Source: Archegozetes longisetosus
Lineage: Eukaryota; Arthropoda; Arachnida; Sarcoptiformes; Trhypochthoniidae
Reading direction: 5' to 3'
NCBI GenBank assembly: GCA_018873245.2
Contig: JAEMBT020000002.1
Span: 9,584,001 to 9,648,000 of the forward strand
DNA length: 64,000 bases
Shown here in pieces: positions 50,501 through 59,990 of the stretch. The notes below the pieces were generated by a model. That model made no database searches and was not told the DNA's origin. It worked only from the letters and a program-made list of their open reading frames with translations. The position numbers and the translations under genes are program-made. Numbering within the stretch: position 1 is the first letter of the stretch; each line of letters begins with the position of its first letter.

Positions 50501-53176
50501 CCAGGATTGAGTTTCACATAATGACTGGAAGCGAAATTCCTTTCTTTTCAAAATGACATGTACTTGTTAAATAAGTTTTATAACTAGGCTTATAATCGAT
50601 CAAAAGCTTGTAAATTACTAAGAAAATAACACTAAAGTAAATTTTATCTACTCTTAAAATTTCCTCTAAATCAATTTAGTTAATTTGTTTAAACAATTGT
50701 TATTAAAAAAGTAAAATAATTAACTAAACAGCATTCCCGATCAACTTAATGGTTAGTTCTTGTCTGACACAAACTTTCAAAATATCTTTATCACTATTCG
50801 AATCATTATAAAACTCATTACTAATGACAAAAATTTTTGTCATTGTAAAATTCAGTATAAGTATGTCATTTTTCGTTCATTGAAAGCACTTACTTCGGCT
50901 AATTGCGTAAAATAATTACAGAATAATTTAGATGTTGAAATAAAACAAGTTTTCAATGAAAGGGAAATAAAAGACATTTATATTGAATCCTATCATAACT
51001 TGTAGGTCTTGTATCAATAATTAATTTTATAATGATTCAAATTGTGATAAAAGTTATTTTGAGTTTGTGTCAGATAAGATCTAACTATTTAGTTGATCAG
51101 GAATGCCATTTAGTTAGTTACTGTACTGAATGTTCAATTAAAAATTGAACCTAAGAGTGTTATCCAAACAAAGTACGATTGTTTTTACGCAATGTAATTA
51201 ATTTTCTAGTTTGAAATGAAGGAAACAAAATCATTAGCACCTCTAATTATGTTAAAGCACGTTAGATCACTTATTCTTAATTTGTGCGATGACTAACTTG
51301 CTCATATTAGTCGACTTGTGTAATGGGAAAAAGTTTCAAGCTTAAATATTTACTTATTTTGTCAGACACTCAAATGGAAATAAAAACAAATTTCTAGTTC
51401 TTATCGAACAATATTGGGGAAACTTAAATTTACCTTGGCTCACAAAATAAACATAAGCACTATTTGTCTTAATATTACTTTGAGTGCTTTGTAATTAATT
51501 TCTAAAGCATGCAACTTATCTAAGCTAACGGAACAAAAATATGTTAATTTTTACAAAGTTACGCAAATATTATGTAAATATTTCCACTCCTCACTACTTT
51601 TAACATGAAAATAATCAAGTGTAGTCAAACAGATCGGAAATAAAACACTCTTTAAATAGAAATTTGTTTTAGAGAACCTACTTCTAGTAAATAAATAGTA
51701 ATCATATCAAATCAAATCGTTTAATTCTATCAAATCAGATCAAACGTTTCTTTCTGTTTCAATGGGTTCATTCAAAATAATCTAATTTTCCCTCTAATTT
51801 CATAGTTTACGATTCAATAGAAATAGGGTTTTTTATGTCCTGTACGTGTGTTTTTCTGGGTTCCCAAACAGTATTTTATGTAAACTCTTTTATAAATATA
51901 GTTACTGTTTTTTAGATAACAGTAACGGCTTGTTCAAAGATCAAAATTTTTATGACTAACTTACGAGTTATCGTGGCTATCGTTACGCTAACTTTTACTC
52001 TAACTTTTGTCATTAACTTTATAAATACAGTAAATGATAACACTAATCGAACAAAATACTCAAATTGTAAATATAGACTTTAGACAAGTAAAAATGCTTA
52101 CTATGTTTTCATTTGATTCCAGATCTACGTGAACATTTGATAGTTCCGGCGCAAAGCTTTGCTCTCGAACTATCTCAACGAATTCTATCGAAAATCCATT
52201 CTATAAAATAAAATTCAATATAAGATCATTTTGAATGAATCGAGATTTATGCTCAAAGATTAATGATTATTTTATTCATTCATGTCTGTGAATCATTAAT
52301 AACGGTTGATGTTATTTCTAACTCTAATCAATATGATTTTATCAACTTCTAAAGCTTTTGAAAGCCCTTTCATTCGTTTTTCGGGTATCAATTTTCAATA
52401 TTTCTAATCAAAATTGCTATTCTGTAGCCTAAATGAGGTTTAAGAAAAGTGCTAAAATTAGAAATCAGTTGACTCCTCAACTAAACCTACTTCTCCAGGG
52501 ATTTGAATTGAACTGATTTAAAGGAAAGTATGATATATTTTCGAGCTATAGAACACAAACTATTTCAATAATGACAAGTTTAGGAAGTAAGAAATGTTAC
52601 ATGACTTAATGAAATGCAAGTTTTTATGTAGCAAAGTTATAAAAATAGTAAAAAATAATAACTTACATCAATTGACAACTTTTTACTTTTATTATTGAGA
52701 GCAGTCAACCAAACATTCAAAATTGGTTCTATATTGTTATGATTTAGTGAAAAAATCCAGTTGATTATTTTGTTGACCCATTCAACGCAATCGGGGTCAG
52801 GACCGGTTGCAATCGCGAGCTTCGACTCTCTACTTTGTAATTGATCTGCTAAGACAGTTGGGTTAACTGAAGTCTTTTCAAAACGATCGTCAACACGATC
52901 TTTATTGCTATCACTATCACTCGAACAAGTATTTTGATTGATAAGTTGTTTTCTCTTCTTGATGACTATAAATAGAATATTTCCGATCGTGTACACAAAT
53001 AAGGCAAATATAATCCAAAATATCAAAAGCATTGTTGTCCAGTCTATACTCTGCATCACTTCAAACGAATACATGAATTTCTTAAAGCTCTCAACAGTTG
53101 CCAACAGAATTTCGTTAAGATTTGATAAAATTAGCGCAACAGCTCCACTAGAGCTCGAAGAACTTATGCCATCCAT
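41597..53176 (-). CDS. TMEM24/C2CD2-like SMP-domain lipid-transfer protein with C2 and C1 domains
   Basis: ER-anchored phospholipid transfer protein for ER-plasma membrane contacts (role from C2CD2L/TMEM24). Nineteen exons, 5' to 3': 52667-53176, 52102-52200, 47926-48048, 47742-47843, 47132-47284, 46778-46850, 46408-46516, 46284-46348, 46096-46223, 45781-45904, 45556-45642, 44588-45490, 44423-44529, 43862-43976, 42398-42631, 42210-42330, 42044-42151, 41875-41945, 41597-41763; 1132 aa, all phases agree. The donor at 45780 (GTCTGG) is weak. Membrane segment about 48-72 (IFWIIFALFVYTIG); SMP about 125-330 (DPDCVEWVNKIINWIFSLN); C2 about 330-490 (CRDPYCIIEVDDPPQ, QIITLQPRPLE, GSLTVEFLF). A Ser-rich region has four NPF motifs and a basic patch (IIRAIRKRFSFNKNRSK). 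The C-terminal ENGALKHYIIP block leads into a C1 zinc finger at about 1045-1094 (H-x12-C-x2-C-x14-C-x2-C-x4-H-x2-C-x7-C). Confidence 0.87.
48049..52101. other. Large intron 2 of the TMEM24-like gene
   Basis: About 4 kb of AT-rich DNA between the second and third coding exons, far longer than the other introns of this gene (mostly under 500 bp). It contains a foldback element at 50719-51120. Other open frames in it are short and unconvincing. Confidence 0.7.
50719..51120. mobile_element. Foldback MITE-like element in intron 2 of the TMEM24-like gene
   Basis: The left arm TAACTAAACAGCATTCCCGA...CTGACACAAACTTTC is matched in reverse complement by the right arm ending CAGATAAGATCTAACTATTTAGTTGATCAGGAATGCCATTTAGTTAG (given here in pieces: GAGTTTGTGTCAG, then GATCAGGAATGCC). 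Imperfect arms extend about 170-190 bp, so nearly the whole 400 bp can fold. The left arm includes a perfect 22-bp palindrome at 50823-50844. No open frame and no clear target duplication. Confidence 0.65.
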
Positions 53177-53769
53177 TATCTACGGTATAGCGCAAAAACT
53201 CTCGAAATTTCATCTAAGTTTGAGATAACGTCACTCTATTCAGAGCTATATCGGGTTTCACTGCTTTCTATGCCAGATCTAAAACTTTATTATATTCTCG
53301 AGGCAAAGCCACTGTTTTCAACGATTCCTCAGTTGGCAATACTTCAACACAAGGCCTCATCTAAACTAAAGCCAAAGTAAGCATTGATAAGGCATTCAAA
53401 ACTATTTGCTTTCCTCACAACCTATGATGTAATACATTGATTGTCACGTTTCTGCGCCTGTGCCTCACTTCTTATACACATACCGGTATTTGATTTATTT
53501 TAAGGACTTTATAATTCAAGTTTTACTGATTGTGAGTCTGTCACAAATCAGTTTCGCTGAGAAAATCATTATTACCTAGTTCTAAAAGTGTTTGGGTAAA
53601 TACAATCATTATGACAGCTATTGTGTAGCTTTCAAAAATATGACTCAATATTTTAAACTTTTTTATTCAATTATAGTCAGAATTACAAAAGTGAAACAAA
53701 ATTATTACCGGTAACAGATCTATAATAAAGCTTAGAATTTAGGTCGATATCAACACAATTAGGACTAAT
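53177..53769. other. Short intergenic region, MND1 3' side and TMEM24-like promoter side
   Basis: About 590 bp between two - strand genes. An AATAAA on the - strand (plus 53662-53667) sits about 103 bp after the MND1 stop and is the likely poly(A) signal. The remaining part up to 53177 must hold the promoter and 5' UTR of the TMEM24-like gene; I see no clear TATA or Inr. Confidence 0.5.
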
Positions 53770-54676
53770 TTATTCGGGATAATCAAAATCTTCTGGAATG
53801 CCGAACTGTTTGTTTACATCTGAATCTTCGAGGCAAAACTTTCGCTTACACCAAGACTTGACCAAAAATACATTATCTGTTAAATTACATAATAGATTAA
53901 TAGACAAAAACAGTAAATCAAAAGTCATGTAACCTGTCCATCGATTGATGGCATCTTTAGATATGACACAATCGTTTTCCATTTGAGTGAAGGCCTCGGG
54001 ATCGCAATTTTTCAAGAGTTCGATTTTAGTTTTGAGTTCATTTCTTTTCTTTTCCAAAGACTGAAGTTCTTCAAATGCTTTATCTCTGATCGCCACTTCC
54101 TTATCACTGATTTCTACTTTCTTCAACTGATCATCCAAAGCTGTTGACTTTCGTTTCGTTTCTTCGATTTTATTTTTCAATTCTTCGATCTTTTGAACCC
54201 TCTATTCATGAAAAACAATAGAAAATGGGAATCAAAACAACGTATAGGATGAATAAGAAACGAATACAAACATTATTGAACGCTTTACTCGGAAATGACC
54301 AAAAATAAACCGAAGAACCGATTTTGTCAGAATCGACTAAATCGTCAGAAACTAATGCTTGCAAAACATCTTTCACTGACTGCATTACAATTCCCTTTTC
54401 TTTTGGGGCTATTTTTTCCAATTCTTTCAGAGTAAAAACATCTTTCTGTCAATTATTTCATTCAATAAGTATTAGAATAAATAATATTATCACTCAAAAT
54501 GTAAAACTAATTGTTTGATAAATTATTGAAATATTAAAAATGAAAACCTTCTGATAAAATAGCTCCAGAAGTCGTTGTTTTTTCTCTTCGAGACTTAACC
54601 CTTTTCTCTTTGACTAAATCAAATAAGACAATTAGATTAAGTAAACAATCAATCAATAAATGAATAAAATTACCAT
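53770..54676 (-). CDS. Mnd1: Meiotic nuclear division protein 1 (MND1)
   Basis: Partner of HOP2; the heterodimer stimulates DMC1/RAD51 strand exchange in meiotic recombination. Exons: 54674-54676 (only the ATG is coding), 54548-54613, 54272-54445, 53934-54201, 53770-53876. The join gives 205 aa, the usual MND1 length. The N-terminal winged helix reads [20 protein letters not shown] and [19 protein letters not shown], then [14 protein letters not shown] Leu/Lys/Glu coiled coil ([14 protein letters not shown] ... [19 protein letters not shown]) follows, and the end shows the family's [18 protein letters not shown] and [12 protein letters not shown] first exon carrying little more than the start codon is unusual but the phase, splice sites and M-S-K-R-K-G-L-S match are good. 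Donors after exon 2 (GTTTTC) and exon 3 (GTTTGT) are weak. Confidence 0.93.
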
Positions 54677-54699
54677 TTTTGCGTCACTTTAATTGAAAC

Positions 54700-54732
54700 G
54701 TTTGACAAATGTTTGACAAATGTTTGACAAAT
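54700..54732. repeat. Three perfect 11-bp tandem repeats just upstream of MND1
   Basis: GTTTGACAAAT occurs three times in a row, 24-56 bp upstream of the MND1 start codon. It therefore sits in the MND1 5' UTR or core promoter. Whether it binds anything is unknown. Confidence 0.8.
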
Positions 54733-55963
54733 GATAACTAAAAATTGGCGCCCTTTAAGTCATGCAAGCCTGCCATAGAACGCAGCGATAGTGAAGTCTT
54801 ACTTAGTAGTAAATAGAGCTGACATCTAATTTACGTAGAGTCTATGAACTGTAGATAAAAGCTATCAATTCATTGCTAAACTCTTTCTAAGCTCTAAAAC
54901 TATTCTAAACTCTTATTTGGAACCATTAGTTAATTGATTTGTTTTGAATGAGATACAAACTATTGAGAAATGTTTCCTACGCAACTATAGCTCATGAACA
55001 AATGGATTCGACTTTGTCTCTAAAATACATGAATGCGCGAAATCGCAATGTATTTGCCTGAACTGCCTTTGTTAACATACCCCAATTTTAACTCTCTTTT
55101 GATCCACTAATCATTTTTTCGATATAAACGCACTGTCATTTCAAATTAGTTAGTTTGTTGAAATGCTGGTATCTAACTTTCAAATCTGTCATTTTGAACG
55201 AAGAACCTAAATTGCCGTTCGTCTGATAGCACTAAAAACTGTTAATTAAGAACATGAGAGAAGTATTAAAATGATAGAAAGGCGACCAAATTAGTCAATT
55301 TAGATTATTTTTGAAGGTATAATTGCAAAATGAAATGGATTTGTTTCCATAGATTTAGTTTTGCACGTACTAAACCTAAAATCCCTATCAATTTATCATT
55401 TGATTGCTTTAAATGTCTAACACATAGACTCAAATCTGCTGATGCAAAATCTGTAAAATTTCTGATTAACATTCTCATTATTCATACCTAGATTAAAATT
55501 ATGTTTAATGAGCCAAAAACTGTCTTTTCCTCAACTATTTAGATATTGATCTCATCCTTAAGAAATAATCATTTTCAAACTTGAGTTTTGCGTTCAAATT
55601 GATTTTGGTCATAATTATTCACAATAAATAACGTAATTTTAAATAATTTCCAGTTCTAGAAATTATATGATAACTTTGCGTCAAATTCGATGACTTTTTA
55701 AACGTATTAAATGTTATTTGGAGCTAATGAATGAATTAGTTACAAAAACTTTATCGACAATTCAAATATAAATCTCCTTATTTGCGATAAAGTCGCCAAA
55801 GTAGAAGTAAACACTCGTCTTTCTGTCCTGTCTTAAGACTACGATTTATTAATAATAATAATAGTAATTGATTTTAATGCTAAAGTTGTCATCTGTTTTA
55901 TTGGATTGTATTCTGTTTTAAATTAACTTTTGATAACTTTTTGTTTTATAAATAAGACAAAAG
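54733..55963. other. Divergent intergenic region between MND1 and PPT1
   Basis: About 1.2 kb, AT-rich, between a - strand and a + strand gene, so it should hold both promoters. TATAAA occurs at 55947-55952, but that is only about 12-17 bp from the PPT1 ATG, too close to be its TATA box for a normal leader. Nothing else recognised apart from an AAT microsatellite at 55852-55864. Confidence 0.4.
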
Positions 55964-57303
55964 ATGAGCTTTAATTTAGTTATAGTTTTATTTCATTTGT
56001 TTGTATTGTTTAATAAAAGTTCGTTTTCTCTGCGATCTAATCTCGAACCAAATAAGTTTGAGACCGAGTTTGATGACTCAGTAGTTCCAATAGTGTTCTA
56101 CCACGGAATGGGTGATACCGCTCACGGAAGCATTAATAGCATTCAAGAGTACTTAGAAAAACTATTACCAGGAGTTTATGTCAATTCTATACGAATGGGA
56201 AATAACACCGAAGAAGACTTAATGAGCGGCTATTTCATGAATTTAAACGATCAGGTCTCGAATGCGTGTCAACAGTTGAAGAACGATAAGCGATTGGCCA
56301 ATGGATACAACGCATTGGGATTCTCACAAGGCGGACAAATACTAAGGGCTATCGCGCAAAGGTGCCCAGAGCCTAAGATCTTTAATTTAATTAGTTTTGG
56401 TGGACAGCATCAAGGAGTCTATGGTTTGCCCCGTTGTCCTGGAGATAAAAGTGTTTGTGACTTAGTTCGAAGATTGTTGAATTATGGCGCGTACGAAGGA
56501 TTCGTTCAGGACCACTTGGTTCAAGCAGAGGTAATGCTAATGTTGAAAAATTTGTTTACCAAGTTCGTTTTAGTCAACAGTATTGTTTAAAATCACTAGT
56601 GTTTTATAAACTTAAGGCTAACTACTCAATACCATTAACCAGGCATTGTTGTCACAGATCAGAGTTTACTTTTTTCTGTTAATCAAAAACATATAGTAAA
56701 TTAGATACAAATCTTAGGTTTAGACCGAAAAACAGCAATTCTAGTCACTTGAATGCGTATCTATGTGGAATCTGCTCAATAAAGTACTTTTTGTCACTCA
56801 CCTCTGTCATGAACACTAAACACATGACTCAATTTTAATGTGAAAGTAATCAATAACAATACTGTTAGAAAGATCACTAAAACAAGTTTGAATTGAATGT
56901 ATTTGATTCTATTTAATTGTATGTTTAGTACTGGCACGATCCTGTTCAAGAACAATTATACAAACAGAAGAGTGTTTTCCTCGCTGACATCAACAACGAA
57001 AATGTTCCGCGAAATGCTAGCTATAAGGACAACCTTCTCAAATTGGAAAACTTCATTCTAGTCATGTATATGAATGACTCAATAGTAGTACCTCGAGAAA
57101 CTGAATTATTTGGTTTCTACAAACCGGGACAGTCCCAAGAATTATATACTTTGCGTCAAAGTCCATTATATGAAGAGGACTGGATAGGACTCAAACAACT
57201 TGACACTACAGGAAGACTTCATCTATATGAAGTGCCTGGAGATCACCTGCAATTCGATATGAAATGGTTTGAAGAAGAAATAGTCAACAAATTTCTTCGC
57301 TAA
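55964..57303 (+). CDS. Ppt1: Palmitoyl-protein thioesterase 1
   Basis: Lysosomal enzyme that removes thioester-linked fatty acyl groups from Cys of S-acylated proteins. Two exons, 55964-56530 and 56929-57303, with GT-AG sites and phase 0; 313 aa against about 306 in human. The signal peptide is residues 1-22 (LVIVLFHLFVLF). The alpha/beta-hydrolase signature is IVFYHGMGDTAHG near the N-terminus and the nucleophile elbow GFSQGGQ with Ser121. Asp239 (MNDSIV) and His295 (GDHLQ) complete the catalytic triad at the spacing of the human enzyme. Conserved FGGQHQGVYGLPRCPG, YWHDP and FGFYKPGQ are present. Intact, no frame problem. The 398-bp intron 56531-56928 holds nothing recognised. Confidence 0.96.
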
Positions 57304-57859
57304 GCAATAGTTGTTGCATTATAATTCTATTTCTACAATATACTAGTTGTTTGAACTATATTTTGGTATATTTAGACAATAATGTTTTAGTAAAGTAATC
57401 AGTATATAAAACCACTGGATGTGATAAGTTTTATTATATAATTTTCATTATGCATCAAATTATTTTTAGCTGACTTTTCAAAACTTGTTTTCCCTAAATT
57501 TGAGTAAGTTTTCACTAAAATTTATTTTACTAAAACAAATAGTTTTTGTAAATAGTTTATAGTATTTAAAAAGAATACCTCACAAACTTAAAGGTTTTAT
57601 GAAATTTTTTTATGCTTATAAACTTTTAGTTTTATATGAAATTTCACGAAATACTGTAAACACTGTTTATTTTTGTTTACACTCACTCTAAAATCTTAAA
57701 AAGTTCCGTGTTATAAATCTTGTTAAAGTTGAGCGAAAACCTGGTTTAAGTGTATTTTCTTTAATGTGAGGTAAAACTATGATGCACAATCAAAATTATA
57801 TACAGAGTTTATGTCACCGACTTTAAACTTTAATAAAAAATCTCTAAATAAATCAGTTG
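57304..57859. other. Intergenic, PPT1 3' side
   Basis: AT-rich 3' flank of PPT1; no canonical AATAAA within the first 400 bp. Nothing else recognised before the MITE at 57860. Confidence 0.4.
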
Positions 57860-58340
57860 GGTCATTCTACAGCATACGCCATCGCCGGATCTACTATAGT
57901 ATACATTACCTAACAGGTTGGGTTGGTTAGGTTGGTTTAACGGGTTAAGTGGGTTATGTGAGTTAGTTGAGGATTAACACAGTTCAGGAGGATACAAGGA
58001 CTTCTAAAGCGCATTTTGATTCTTACATTTTGATTCTTATTTGGCAGAATGTATGTGGCGGCAAAACGTAGAAATTTACAGTAATTGGCAAGTATTTCCT
58101 GCAATCTATGAGGAAATTAAAAAGCAATACACTCTAACTTTTTTCAGCTTACTGTAATAACTAGCTTTAGTGATATTACTTGTATTTATATTTGTAAAAC
58201 ATTGATCTGATTATCTATTTGCATTCACAATATTCAATAAGAAATATACAAATCGGTGCTCTGAGATGAATTATTTAATTAATCATTGAAGTGATATATA
58301 CTGTAGTAGGTCCAGGGGTGGCGTATACTGTAGAATGACC
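57860..58340. mobile_element. MITE with ~47-bp terminal inverted repeats
   Basis: The left end GGTCATTCTACAGCATACGC...CTACTATAGTATAC and the reverse complement of the right end (GGTCATTCTACAGTATACGC...CTACTACAGTATAT) match over about 47 bp with few mismatches. Total 481 bp, no open frame. Near its left end is a stretch of GGTTGGGTTGGTTAGGTTGG and related pentamers (57916-57970). I see no clear target-site duplication, so the superfamily is open. Confidence 0.75.
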
Positions 58341-58678
58341 ATAAATATTAACAAAGAATTATTCAAAAGTTTGTTCCTTACAGGTGATGCACTACCAGAA
58401 CAAACAATCTAAACAAAAGAAATTATTAGGTTACTCGGAAAGTCTTTTATTTTTTAATTTGCCAAAGCACTCGTAAATTATATCGGTTTTAGACTTGTTT
58501 ACTTATTGAATCGAAGCACTGAACTCAAGTGCAGTTATTTATCTTTAAATTTTTGCATTAGAAGAAATTTTTAGTTGATAGTGTCTCAGGTAGCCGCCAT
58601 GTCTACAGACCAAGTCAACATTCGGCATTGTATGCTTTATGAGTTTAAGAAAGGCAGCAAGGCTACGGAGGTCACGAG

Positions 58679-59661
58679 TAATGATGGGAATTTTCGAGCT
58701 ATCTAAGACTCGAAGTCGATTCTCAAGGCTCGAAGGCTCGACGAGTACTCGAAAAATTTTTACTCAAAAATTTAATGAAGTCATAAGAAATTTTTAAAAA
58801 CAGATTGTCCTTTGAAATGAGTATTATAAATACTATTACATATAATTAATATTTTTGTTCATGAATACTAGTTTATTAACTAGTTTTGGAGATAAATTTG
58901 TGCGTCTTTTTGAGATTAGATGGCCAACTTTTGAAAATACACGTTCAGATGACACAGAAGATGAAGGAATTCCTAAGTACTTTCTTGCTAAGCTTATATT
59001 AAGGCTTGTGCAATAAGTAAATTTACATTTTTAGTTTTCTGAATAAGATGAAAAGTACAAAGCACATTTAAATGAAAATTTATCTAAAGCAAAAATATAT
59101 ATTGAAGTAAAATCTTTATAATTTATATGGCACTAACACCCCTCCTTGACTCATAGCTTTCAATTTAGTCTTAAGGCCACGCATTAAGTTTTTACCACTT
59201 CTTTCGGTGATTTTTTAGAGATGTCTCTTCAGATTCGTTTAAAATCAGTCAAAGTTTTAAGTTTCTTTTGCCAACGTTTGAAAATTGTCTTACATTCTGC
59301 CCAATGTCTCAATTAGTCGGGCCTGTGGACAGTACGGGATATTACTGTAGCGCTTTACGAATTCGATATTTTGAGCTTTGAGCCAGTTTGTGGCATCACT
59401 GTGGTAATGAGCAGTTGTCTGGGGTGTTAGTGTCATACAAATTAAAAAAATTTTACTTCAATATATATTTTTGCTTTAGATAAATTTTCATCTAAATTTG
59501 TTTTATACTTTTCATTTTATTCAGAAAATTAAAAATGCAAATTTACTTATTGCACAAGCCTTGTTTTATAATTTTAGTCCAGCTCGAGGCTCGATAATAA
59601 AGCTTGAGGCCCGATACATTCGAGCGAGCCTCGAGTACTCGAAGGCTCGATTCCACCACTA
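58679..59661. mobile_element. hAT-type non-autonomous element inserted in the mariner
   Basis: Flanked by perfect 8-bp direct repeats GTCACGAG (58671-58678 and 59662-59669), the target duplication length of hAT elements. The ends TAATGATGGGAATTTTCGAGC and, reversed, TAGTGGTGGAATCGAGCC fit hAT termini. Subterminal CTCGAAGGCTCGA-type motifs are repeated many times on both sides, as hAT transposase binding sites often are. No transposase frame of its own. Confidence 0.8.
59001..59562 (-). mobile_element. Tc1-like remnant nested inside the hAT element
   Basis: Long inverted repeats: AAGGCTTGTGCAATAAGTAA at 59001 and its reverse complement ending at 59562, about 140 bp per arm. The inside, read on the - strand, gives HYHSDATNWLKAQNIEFVKR and YSNIPYCPQARLIETLG, then a stop, and in another frame FKRIWRDISKKSPKEV. 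That is the C-terminal third of a Tc1-like transposase with frame breaks; the rest is deleted. No TA duplication is obvious at its ends. Confidence 0.65.
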
Positions 59662-59990
59662 GTCACGAGAGATATTTGTCATGTCTATGGATACGTATTG
59701 GATGCCTTCAAATGTCAGTATCGGTTCCGCAGGTTCCGATCAGGTGATTTTGGGCTTGAAGATGGCCTTCGTTCAAGAAGATTGAAGGAGCTGGACATGA
59801 CCTCTTGAGGGTGGTCATTGGACGGAGCTTGCGTCTAACTATCCGAGAACTGGTCGAGAGGTTCACTTGTTCAAACTCGACAGTTTTGTTATTTTAATGG
59901 GTTTATTACATTTTTATTGTAGTAAAACTTGTATGTAAAAAACTTTCCGAGCAACATAATATTATTTCAATTTTGTTATTCTAATTAAAT

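Larger units (their letters stand above)
58429..59956 (+). mobile_element. Mariner-family remnant (truncated transposase), carrying a nested insertion
   Basis: Terminal inverted repeats GGTTACTCGGAAAG (left) and CTTTCCGAGCAACA (right) are flanked by TA on both sides (58427-58428 and 59957-59958), the Tc1/mariner target duplication. An ATG at 58599 opens MSTDQVNIRHCMLYEFKKGS KATEVT, and after the nested insert the frame resumes as RDICHVYGYVLDAFKCQYRF ... FRSGDFGLEDGLRSRR, typical of the mariner N-terminal HTH region. A TGA follows and the catalytic DDD domain is missing, so the copy is dead. Only about 540 bp of mariner sequence remains once the insert is removed. Confidence 0.85.

Noticed and set aside
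55947..55952. TATAAA just upstream of the PPT1 ATG
   Set aside because: It is only about 12 bp from the start codon, leaving no room for the usual 25-30 bp to a transcription start plus a leader.
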